From: Pontibacter liquoris
Lineage (GTDB): Bacteria > Bacteroidota > Bacteroidia > Cytophagales > Hymenobacteraceae
Direction of reading: 5' to 3'
DNA: 64,000 nucleotides
Assembly: GCF_022758235.1 (NCBI RefSeq)
Contig: NZ_JALEBG010000001.1
Coordinates: 682,001-746,000, forward strand
Each line of letters opens with the position of its first letter. The first letter of the stretch is position 1. The notes below the pieces were generated by a model that saw nothing but the letters and a program-made list of their open reading frames with translations, was not told the origin of the DNA and did not search any database. The position numbers were made by a program, and so were the translations under genes. Positions 18,549-26,427 of the stretch are shown here, one piece after another.

Positions 18549-19448
18549 TTAGTATTTATAAATCAGTCTTAGAGGCCAGGTTGTAACCAGCACAATCATG
18601 GTTTCTAATTTTGACAACGATCGTTTGTCTGGTGTTGTTTTAAGAAAGATTTTGTTATCGTTTCTAATATGATTACCTCCAATGTTATGACCCACAATAA
18701 AACCGGTATTTGAATTTTGCTTCTCCCGGATATCACTTAAATCTACTCCGATAAATTCTTCTAGTTCTTTCGTGCTTTGATCAAACTGAGAGAGCATCTT
18801 CTCGTGCTGAAACTTAAAAATTCTGTTAGGATACTTAAGTTTCATTACCTCGATCATTAAGTTGCCAAAGGTCCAGCTTAGCCCAATAATAGCAGCAAAA
18901 AAGAAAAAGTACTTTTTGCTCTCGTAATTTCTTCTCAAAAATCGAAAGTAGCCATACTTTACAAACCGTTTTTTATAGCTGTTAGCTACATCCAGGGGGT
19001 CTCTTAATATATGGATAATCTTAGATTGGGGATTAGAAGACAATAAGAATAAAGCTCTCGTAGGCTCTTTAGAAGAGTCCAGTATCCAATCAGCATTTGC
19101 GTTATCTTGAATGAGGTTATGAATGACCTCATTGATCTTAACCAGTTCTGCATTTCTTTTTCCATAGCTCCCGGAGAGTAGCAGTTGTGGCCAGTATTTA
19201 ATATGTGATCTGTCTTTAAGAAAAAGAACATCTGTCAGCCAGTCCCTTTTGGATGATTGATACGATGTTATTACAGACGACCAAAAGGGGCATTCAGCCA
19301 TTACCTGGCCGCAGCCGCAATTACTGTCCAGCCTGGCAATAGCAGAAATAACTTCACCGTAACTCTCTATTTTCTTATTATTGCCTAAAACAATATCCAG
19401 AAAGGTTGAGCCACTGTGGCCTCGACCGGCGATATACAACCAAGACAT
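18549..19448 (-). CDS. Sulfotransferase
   Basis: The 299-residue protein has the two PAPS-binding signatures of the sulfotransferase fold. The 5'-phosphosulfate loop is GRGHSGST at 8-15, and the 3'-phosphate element is HILRDPLDVANSY around R149 to S157. DSSKEPTR near 124-131 is also typical of bacterial carbohydrate sulfotransferases. There is no signal peptide, so it acts in the cytosol or at the inner face of the membrane, probably on lipid-linked sugar. It is the last gene of the leftward sulfation operon, 82 bases after cysN. The acceptor is inferred to be the EPS repeat unit. Confidence 0.85.
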   Translation of the reverse strand: MSWLYIAGRGHSGSTFLDIVLGNNKKIESYGEVISAIARLDSNCGCGQVMAECPFWSSVITSYQSSKRDWLTDVLFLKDRSHIKYWPQLLLSGSYGKRNAELVKINEVIHNLIQDNANADWILDSSKEPTRALFLLSSNPQSKIIHILRDPLDVANSYKKRFVKYGYFRFLRRNYESKKYFFFFAAIIGLSWTFGNLMIEVMKLKYPNRIFKFQHEKMLSQFDQSTKELEEFIGVDLSDIREKQNSNTGFIVGHNIGGNHIRNDNKIFLKTTPDKRSLSKLETMIVLVTTWPLRLIYKY

Positions 19449-19530
19449 AAGAGACTTAATTTAAAGGGTTATAGTTTAGTTAGGTAAGGGGTAGCATCAA
19501 ACTCCCTTTACTTAAAAGCATTTGTATAGC

Positions 19531-20772
19531 TTAAATAATCATTCCGGCTGCCACTGTTTCATTGGTGGTCTCGTCAACCAGAATCAGACTGCCTGTCTGG
19601 CGATTGCGAGTATAGGAATCAGCTAACAATGGTTTTGTGGTCCGTAGGCGCACCCGGCTAATCTCATTCATGTTAATTTCTTTATCGTCCTCAATACGGT
19701 GCAGCGTATTAATATCGACTTTGTATAGTACTTCTTTGATCATGCTGCGAACCTCGTTGGTTGTATGGCGGAGCACGTATTTTGCATTTGCTACCGGTTT
19801 GTTCTGGCTTAGCCAACACAACATGACATCGATGTCCTGACTTATTTCTGGCTGATTATTTTCGCGTACAATCATGTCGCCCCGGCTGATGTCAATGTCA
19901 TCGTGCAGCCTTATAGTTACAGACATAGGTGGAAATGCTTCCTGCAGAGGGCCCTCAAACGTATCTATACTTTTAATAGTGCTACTAAAACCTGAGGGTA
20001 GTACCAATACCTTGTCTCCTGGTTTAAACACACCGCCTTCTATACGGCCGGCATATCCTCTGTAATCGTGATATTCATCGCTATGTGGCCGGATAATCGT
20101 CTGAACTGAAAACCGGCAGTCAATAAGGTTTTTATCATTGCCTATGTGAATTGTTTCCAGTGTATGTAAAAGTGTTTCGCCTTGGTACCAAGGCATATTT
20201 TCAGAGCGGTTTACAATATTGTCGCCATGTAGTGCACTAATGGGTACAAAGCGTATATCGGTTACATTAAGCTTTGCAGCAAAAAATTTATACTGTTCCA
20301 CAATTTTATCAAATTGCGCTTCAGCGTAATCAACCAGATCCATTTTGTTCACGCATACTATGATGTGCGGGATTTGCAGAAGAGAGGCGATGAAGGAATG
20401 TCTTGCTGTCTGTTCTACTAACCCTTTGCGAGCATCTATTAAGATCAGAGCCAGGTTTGCTGTAGAGGCGCCTGTTACCATGTTCCGTGTGTACTGGATA
20501 TGGCCTGGAGTATCCGAAATGATGAATTTTCGCTTGGGAGTAGCAAAGTAGCGGTAGGCTACATCAATGGTGATACCCTGTTCCCGCTCATCTTTCAGGC
20601 CGTCAGTTAATAAGGATAAATCCATATGGTCCAGCCCTTTCTTTTCACTGGATTTCTTGACGGCTTCCATCTGATCCTCAAAAATGGATTTTGAATCATA
20701 TAATAAGCGGCCGATGAGGGTGCTCTTCCCATCATCAACACTGCCGGCAGTTGTAAATCGTAGCAATTGCAT
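19531..20772 (-). CDS. cysN: Sulfate adenylyltransferase GTPase subunit CysN
   Basis: The 413-residue EF-Tu-like GTPase drives APS synthesis by CysD with GTP hydrolysis. G1 is GSVDDGKST (10-18), G3 is DTPGH (87-91) and G4 is NKMD (142-145). Two beta-barrel domains follow the G domain. It lacks the fused APS kinase found in NodQ-type CysNC, consistent with a separate cysC here. The start is 12 bases after the cysD stop. Together CysD and CysN make APS from sulfate and ATP in the cytosol. Confidence 0.95.
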   Translation of the reverse strand: MQLLRFTTAGSVDDGKSTLIGRLLYDSKSIFEDQMEAVKKSSEKKGLDHMDLSLLTDGLKDEREQGITIDVAYRYFATPKRKFIISDTPGHIQYTRNMVTGASTANLALILIDARKGLVEQTARHSFIASLLQIPHIIVCVNKMDLVDYAEAQFDKIVEQYKFFAAKLNVTDIRFVPISALHGDNIVNRSENMPWYQGETLLHTLETIHIGNDKNLIDCRFSVQTIIRPHSDEYHDYRGYAGRIEGGVFKPGDKVLVLPSGFSSTIKSIDTFEGPLQEAFPPMSVTIRLHDDIDISRGDMIVRENNQPEISQDIDVMLCWLSQNKPVANAKYVLRHTTNEVRSMIKEVLYKVDINTLHRIEDDKEINMNEISRVRLRTTKPLLADSYTRNRQTGSLILVDETTNETVAAGMII

Positions 20773-20784
20773 AGTCTGTATCCG

Positions 20785-21690
20785 TTAAAAATATCCTTGC
20801 TTTTTTCTGTCTTCCATAGATGTTTCGGAGCGCTTATCGTCGGCGCGGCAACCGCGTTCGGTGTTGCGGGAAGCCGCTATTTCCTGCACAATTTTATCGA
20901 GGGTATCCGCATCAGATTCCACGCCGCCTGTAATCGTGATATCCCCTAAAGTCCGGAATCGGATAAGTTTGCGCATGACCTGTTCTTCATTCCGGATGCT
21001 TATGTATTCCGAAACCGGGAGCCAGGTAGCGTCCCGGAAGACCACTTCGCGTTGATGTGCAAAATACAGGGAAGGTATGGCGAGGTTCTCGGTCTTGATA
21101 TATTGCCAGACATCCATTTCGGTCCAGTTGCTTATTGGAAAGATGCGGAAGTGCTCTCCCTGGTTTTTCCGGCCATTAAATAAATTCCATAACTCGGGAC
21201 GTTGGTTTTTAGGGTCCCACTGGCCAAAGTCGTCGCGATGCGAGAAGAAGCGCTCTTTGGCGCGTGCCTTTTCTTCGTCGCGGCGAGCGCCCCCGATAGC
21301 GGCATCCAGCTTATACTCTTCAATGGTGTCTAAAAGCGTAGTGGTTTGCAAGGCGTTCCTGCTGGCGTTTCGGCCTGTTTCTTCTTTCGAGCGGCCTTTA
21401 TTAATAGAATCCTGGACCGAACCTACAATTAACTGAACACCTAAGTCTTTTACCAGGACATCTCTGAAAGCTATGGTTTCCGGAAAATTATGTCCCGTGT
21501 CGATGTGTACCAAGGGCATGGGGATCTTTGCTGGGAAAAAAGCTTTACGAGCAAGGTGTGTAACAACGATCGAGTCCTTGCCTCCTGAAAACAGGATAGC
21601 AGGGCGCTCAAATTGCGCAAATACTTCGCGGATTACATAAATGGCCTCTGCTTCCAGCTCTTGTAAATGGCTTAGAGAATAATTACTCAT
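20785..21690 (-). CDS. cysD: Sulfate adenylyltransferase subunit CysD
   Basis: This 301-residue ATP-PPi-lyase of the PP-loop family has FSGGKDS at 34-40, HIDTGHNFPETIAFRD (residues ~82-97) and the conserved end GCRADDKRSETSMEDRKKQG. It catalyses adenylylation of sulfate to APS with CysN. The length is normal. Its start overlaps cysC by 8 bases, showing tight coupling of APS synthesis and APS phosphorylation. Confidence 0.95.
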   Translation of the reverse strand: MSNYSLSHLQELEAEAIYVIREVFAQFERPAILFSGGKDSIVVTHLARKAFFPAKIPMPLVHIDTGHNFPETIAFRDVLVKDLGVQLIVGSVQDSINKGRSKEETGRNASRNALQTTTLLDTIEEYKLDAAIGGARRDEEKARAKERFFSHRDDFGQWDPKNQRPELWNLFNGRKNQGEHFRIFPISNWTEMDVWQYIKTENLAIPSLYFAHQREVVFRDATWLPVSEYISIRNEEQVMRKLIRFRTLGDITITGGVESDADTLDKIVQEIAASRNTERGCRADDKRSETSMEDRKKQGYF

Positions 21691-22291
21691 GGCTGAAGTT
21701 CAATTTGGGTTCAATGAAAGAAATAAGTTTCTGTAAGGAGCTTTCTGGTGATTCCTGGGCGGAGCAGATATGCAGGTGCGGGTTTGCCGGTGCCTCAAAC
21801 GGGGAGCTGATGCCTGTAAAATGCTTTATTTCACCGGCCCTTGCTTTGGCATAAAGTCCTTTTACATCCCGTTGCTCGCAGATTTCTATCGGGCAATCCA
21901 CAAAAATTTCGATGAAGTTTTCTTTGCCTACAATAGTGCGAACCCGTTCTCTGTCTTCTTTAAAAGGCGAAACAAAAGCTGATAGAACAACGAGCCCGGC
22001 GTCAGTCATCAGGTTTGCTACTTCTCCTATACGTCTGATGTTTTCTTTGCGGGCCTCATCTGAAAAATCAAGATCGCAGTTCATGCCCTTTCGTACATTG
22101 TCTCCATCCAACACGTAAGTATGGTATCCTTGATTATAAAGATATACTTCCATCAAATTGGCGAGTGTGGACTTTCCACTGCCTGAGAGCCCTGTAAACC
22201 ACACGACTAGGGAGCGATGACCGTTCATCTTGTTTCTGCATGCCCTGTTTATCTGGTGCAAGTGCGGAATTATGTATAGTTTTTCATGCAT
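21683..22291 (-). CDS. cysC: Adenylylsulfate kinase CysC
   Basis: The 202-residue kinase phosphorylates APS to PAPS, the donor for sulfotransferases. Walker A is GLSGSGKST (34-42). DGDNVRKGMNCDLDFS and AFVSPFKEDRERVR are the APS-binding and lid motifs. It is an intact stand-alone kinase with a normal active-site Ser in the FVSPF region. It starts 3 bases after the permease stop. In a genome window without PAPS reductase its product most plausibly feeds the sulfotransferase encoded downstream. Confidence 0.95.
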   Translation of the reverse strand: MHEKLYIIPHLHQINRACRNKMNGHRSLVVWFTGLSGSGKSTLANLMEVYLYNQGYHTYVLDGDNVRKGMNCDLDFSDEARKENIRRIGEVANLMTDAGLVVLSAFVSPFKEDRERVRTIVGKENFIEIFVDCPIEICEQRDVKGLYAKARAGEIKHFTGISSPFEAPANPHLHICSAQESPESSLQKLISFIEPKLNFSHE

Positions 22292-22294
22292 AAT

Positions 22295-24070
22295 TTAGAA
22301 GTACCTAAGAATGATGTAGGTTAAGCAGATAACAGCGTAAAGCAGAGTGAATGGGATACCAATTTTCAAGAAGTCTTTGACTTTATAGGAACCGGGCCCA
22401 TAAATCATAAGATTCGTCTGATATCCAAAGGGAGTTAAGAAACTGGCAGATGCCCCGAAAGCAATTGCAACATAAAAGCCTGTTGGATCCAGGCCCATAC
22501 GGTGGCTCAGAGAATAAGTTATAGGAAATATAATAGATACAGCTGCAACGTTGGTTAAAAAGGAGGTTAATAGAACTGTAATACTGAATAACCCAATTAA
22601 TACGCCATAGCTGCCCCAGCCCTGGAGAAAATTAATTACAACCAGTGCGACATCGCTTGCAATGCCTGTATCAATTAATGCCTTGCTAAGTGTTAAAGCG
22701 CTTCCCAGCACGATAAGCAGGTCCAGATCCAGGAGCTTCTTGATTTCCTTCGCATTAAGCAAGCTGGTTAGTGCCATTAATACCATAATGAGAAAAAGGC
22801 TAAAAAAGAGGTTGAAAACGCCTGTGGCCATTAACATAAGAACTAAACACATTCCTATGCCAAATACAGTTTTTTTCCATTGAGGCGTGCCGTTACTTTT
22901 GGCGATCACGGATACTGTATAAAGGTCCCGGTCGTTTTTATTGCGTGTCAGAAACTTACGCCCTGCTGATAAAAGCAATAAATCGCCCGGCTCCAGCACA
23001 ATGGAGCCAATGTTGCCACGCAAATTTTCTCCGTTCCGGTGAATGGCTACTACGGCGGCATCATACTTGTCTCTAAATTGTTTTCCTTTCAGCGTGCTGC
23101 CAGTTAGTTCACTATTCCTGGGAATAACAGTCTCTACTAAGTTTACGTGTTGTTTTATACCTTGTCCATTAGAGGGGGGGATTTGTAAGCCATTATCCTG
23201 TTGTAGGAGCTCTACTACCTTTTCCGTGTCGCCTGCAAAAAAAAGGTGATCACCGGTTCGTAAGACTTCATCGGGGTTTACAGGGCTGATTATTTTACCA
23301 TCCCTTACAATTTCGAACAGGTAAATTCTTTCCAGATTACGTAAGTTGGCAGAGTTTATACTTTTTCCTGCCAGAGTGGAGCCATCGGAAATACATGTTT
23401 CTACCAGATACTCTCTGGCATTCGTTTTAAATTCATCCAGGGGGTTACTACGAGAAGGAAGTAGTCTATAGCCGACAGTGGCTAAAAACGTCAGGCCTCC
23501 AATGGTAACAAGTATACCTGGTATAAAAAAGTCTAGAAAGGCTAGGCCTTCAGATTCTTTTGAAAGGATAAAGCCATTCAGAACAAGGTTAGTTGAGGTG
23601 CCGATTACCGTCATCATGCCACCTACAATAGTGGCAAAGGACAGTGGGATAAGTAACTTGGAAGGAGCTACCTTGTTGCGCTTAGACCATTGGTAAACAT
23701 ACGGAATCATGAAAGCGACGATAGGTGTATTATTTACAACTGAAGAAAGAACAGATACACCAGCCGTCATCTGTAACATAAATCCCTCAGGTGTTTTTGC
23801 AGATTTAAAAAGTCTGTTTAAAAAGCCAATGATGTTAAAGTGCTCCTTTATGCCGGCGGTAATAAAAATCAAGAGAAATATGGTGACAATGGATTCATTG
23901 CTCATGCTTTGCAGAAAGTCTGCTGGTTTAACTAGCTTACTTAGCATCAGCACAAGTATGCCACTCAGGAATACGATGGATGGCCTGATCCTGTCAATTG
24001 ATAAACCCACGATGCACCATACCAGAACCGCCAGGGTTATTCCTTTCTCAAAGGATAGTACGAATATCAT
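22295..24070 (-). CDS. SLC13-family permease with RCK-C domains (probable sulfate importer)
   Basis: The 591-residue protein has hydrophobic blocks at both ends (about 5-200 and 400-590). Between them lie two RCK_C (TrkA_C) domains, near 215-300 and 310-395, a layout known for bacterial sulfate transporters of the DASS/ArsB group. The motifs NNTPIVAFMIPYVYQW and TNVAAVSIIFPITYSL are the paired substrate/cation-binding loops. It overlaps cysQ by 4 bases and precedes cysC by 3. Position inside the sulfate-activation operon makes sulfate the likely substrate; this is context inference. Confidence 0.85.
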   Translation of the reverse strand: MIFVLSFEKGITLAVLVWCIVGLSIDRIRPSIVFLSGILVLMLSKLVKPADFLQSMSNESIVTIFLLIFITAGIKEHFNIIGFLNRLFKSAKTPEGFMLQMTAGVSVLSSVVNNTPIVAFMIPYVYQWSKRNKVAPSKLLIPLSFATIVGGMMTVIGTSTNLVLNGFILSKESEGLAFLDFFIPGILVTIGGLTFLATVGYRLLPSRSNPLDEFKTNAREYLVETCISDGSTLAGKSINSANLRNLERIYLFEIVRDGKIISPVNPDEVLRTGDHLFFAGDTEKVVELLQQDNGLQIPPSNGQGIKQHVNLVETVIPRNSELTGSTLKGKQFRDKYDAAVVAIHRNGENLRGNIGSIVLEPGDLLLLSAGRKFLTRNKNDRDLYTVSVIAKSNGTPQWKKTVFGIGMCLVLMLMATGVFNLFFSLFLIMVLMALTSLLNAKEIKKLLDLDLLIVLGSALTLSKALIDTGIASDVALVVINFLQGWGSYGVLIGLFSITVLLTSFLTNVAAVSIIFPITYSLSHRMGLDPTGFYVAIAFGASASFLTPFGYQTNLMIYGPGSYKVKDFLKIGIPFTLLYAVICLTYIILRYF

Positions 24071-24855
24071 CGCTGTACAACAAACCAGGGGTTTAACAGC
24101 TCTACTTTATTATATTGCAGGGGTTCACCATTTATATATTGCACTACTTTGCAGCCTGCACTTCGGGCAATGGCATCGCCGGCGGCAGTGTCCCACTCCA
24201 TGGTAGGAGCTAATCGCGGGTATATATCTGCTAACCCTTCTGCTACCAGGCAAAGTTTTAGGGAACTGCCCATCGAGATAAAAGATAGGTCGCCATACTT
24301 GGTCTCCAGCCCAGCTACAAAATCATCTGTTTCTTTCGATGCATGAGATCGACTGCCTACAACGGTATATCTTTTCTTTTCGCTTGTAGTTAATGGCAGC
24401 AATTGTGCTTGCTCTTTCCAGTTATTTGGCAGCGCATGATCCGCCAATTCTAATTTCCAGGCGCCCTCCTCGGCTATTCCAATGTATAGCCACTTTTTTA
24501 TCGGAGCATAAACAACTCCCATAACTGGTTCTTTGTGCTTAATCAGGGCAATGTTAATGGTAAACTCGCCATTACGCTTAATAAACTCTTTGGTGCCATC
24601 CAAAGGATCTAACAGCCAGTAGACGGGCCATTGCTTCCGGGTGCTATAAGCAGCATTCCTGCTTTCTTCGCTTATTACCGGATACGGTGTTTCTTTCAGT
24701 ATTTGCGCTATTATTTCATGCGATGCCTTGTCTGCCATAGTAAGGGGCGACAGGTCTTCTTTTAATTCTACTGTAAAACTGTTCTCATTATATATGTCGT
24801 TTACTTTTTGCCCTGCCTTAAGTGCAGCATTTATAATAAGTTCTGTGTTTATCAT
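24067..24855 (-). CDS. cysQ: 3'(2'),5'-bisphosphate nucleotidase CysQ
   Basis: The 262-residue inositol-monophosphatase-family enzyme has ISEE at 61-64, the metal-binding DPLDGTKE at 83-90 and WDTAAGD at 221-227. It hydrolyses PAP, the by-product of sulfotransfer, to AMP, which relieves product inhibition of sulfotransferases. It is the first gene of the leftward operon, followed with a 4-base overlap by the permease gene. Its inclusion fits a cassette built for sulfation. Confidence 0.93.
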   Translation of the reverse strand: MINTELIINAALKAGQKVNDIYNENSFTVELKEDLSPLTMADKASHEIIAQILKETPYPVISEESRNAAYSTRKQWPVYWLLDPLDGTKEFIKRNGEFTINIALIKHKEPVMGVVYAPIKKWLYIGIAEEGAWKLELADHALPNNWKEQAQLLPLTTSEKKRYTVVGSRSHASKETDDFVAGLETKYGDLSFISMGSSLKLCLVAEGLADIYPRLAPTMEWDTAAGDAIARSAGCKVVQYINGEPLQYNKVELLNPWFVVQR

Positions 24856-26045
24856 CCTTAAAAGAAGTTATTGCTTGGCTTAGTCAATGTTTTATATCTG
24901 CGATAAATGCGAAATGGCGTGAAGCGTCTTAATGGGAGCATACATTAAAGGGTTGTATTATATTTCTGGCAAATGAGCACCTGTCAGAACAATCATAGTA
25001 TACATTCCGGGTATGGGCTATCCTTTTAAACAACATTTGATTTTTAAATGTATTTAGAAGTGTTTTACAGCCTTTTTTAGGCCTCACATCTTTAAGGGAG
25101 TGGCTTTTATTTTACTCCCGAGAAAGCCTTGTTATAAATAACAATAAGCTTGTAGCGATCTCTTTAAGTAACAGGGGGTATCCCTGCGAAAGCAGCATAT
25201 GTATGCCAATGGAAATATATAGGTATATAAGTATGCAAAAGAAAAAGGTTTCAAATAATCTAATAAAAATCCTCTATTTTCATTAAAAAACCTTTAGACT
25301 AAAGCAAACGGAAGATTCTGCTAGTTTATAGCAGTTATGATTTCCTGATAGACTCGCATTAACCGTTCAGGTGATTATCTAACTATTTAGAGAAAAGCTA
25401 TTGATTTTCCTGTTAGCCAGAACTAATGGATGAGGTTTTAAAGATATTTAACGTTAGATACCTTATCTGTTTACTCCTAGTCAACTGTATGGTGAGCACT
25501 CTCTACTCATTAACACAAGTTAACTTCATATCAAATCAACTGCTTAAAACAGGGAATTTACAAACATAGCTAATGCAGTCAGTATAATTCGGGATCAAAT
25601 TCAAAGTAGTTAAGGAAGAGCTATTTTAATTGTATATTACTTATTGTTAATTAGGAGTAAACTATAATTACTATTTCAATAAATTTCCCACTTTCCCTGA
25701 TCAATTAAGCCTTTTTTTGTTTTGAATAAATATAACGCTTCATTAAATGATGCAGGAAAGCTTGTCGAAAGCAGGGTGAGCTGGTAACTGTTTTGTTCTC
25801 TTTTATTCTCTTTGAATTATTGCATCCGGATTTCTGATGATCCAGATCATTTTTGTAAAACAATGGTTAAGAGCTTAAATACCAATGTTTATACATCGTA
25901 AAACCGAAAAGAAGCATTATGAATCCGCGAGATAATCTTTATACCAGATTATTGGAATTATATAATTCTATATTTTAGAGTGAGATGAATACGTATGTTT
26001 AAGATATAAGTTGTATAAATTTTCAATGAATGTGGTGTGTGCCTA
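24856..26045. other. Long AT-rich intergenic region
   Basis: The 1,190 bases separate the divergent cysQ operon and the second small ORF. No supported coding sequence, RNA gene or strong hairpin was found. The stretch is very AT-rich, and stop codons are dense in all frames. It must hold the cysQ promoter on the left, although no exact TAnnTTTG box was seen there. It mirrors the 1,250-base AT-rich region before the first small ORF. Confidence 0.55.
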
Positions 26046-26074
26046 TTGCAGGTTGAGTGTTTTGTATATTTTTG
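26046..26074 (+). promoter_or_regulatory. Promoter of small ORF 2 and glycosidase-like gene 2
   Basis: TTG at 26046-26048, 18 bases, then TATTTTTG at 26067-26074. The layout and the neighbouring bases (CTATTGCAG..., TTTGCTTC) match the promoter at 15888-15916, while the sequence further upstream does not align. Transcription should start about 30 bases before ATG 26111. Confidence 0.7.
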
Positions 26075-26110
26075 CTTCAGTAGTAAAAAGGTGTAACACT
26101 TAAAAATGTA

Positions 26111-26332
26111 ATGTTTATGAGAATCCAACTTTTAGCCAAGGGTGATTTCCTCAAACATCTACACACATCTGGAAATAGAAAAGTGAGTAGGTGGGATTTT
26201 GTTTCGTGCCTTTACCGGCTTGGTAGCTTTACCAACCCAGGCATACAAAGAAGTAATCGATTTTTAGAAGGAGTGCTGAAGCAGCCGCTGCTAATAGAAG
26301 TGCGACCAATGTCTAATTTTTTCATCGGCTAA
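26111..26332 (+). CDS. Small ORF 2, conserved leader-like peptide, unknown function
   Basis: The 73-residue frame begins MFMRIQLLAKGDFLKH, with an alternative start at the second Met (26117). It matches small ORF 1 over about the first 28 codons, ending at an R-W pair, with synonymous or conservative changes at most differing codons. The C-terminal 45 residues are unrelated to those of small ORF 1. It ends 95 bases before the second glycosidase-like gene. No domain, signal peptide or membrane segment is recognised. Options are a leader peptide that controls the downstream gene, a small co-acting protein, or the decaying copy of a longer gene. Confidence 0.5.
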   Translation: MFMRIQLLAKGDFLKHLHTSGNRKVSRWDFVSCLYRLGSFTNPGIQRSNRFLEGVLKQPLLIEVRPMSNFFIG

Positions 26333-26427
26333 TTCAGAACCTTCAGCCGGGCAATTCTCCTGCCTTGGCGGCGCTGGAACCAACCAGTGTCAACAAATAA
26401 AAATCGATTACTTTTTATTTAAACAAT

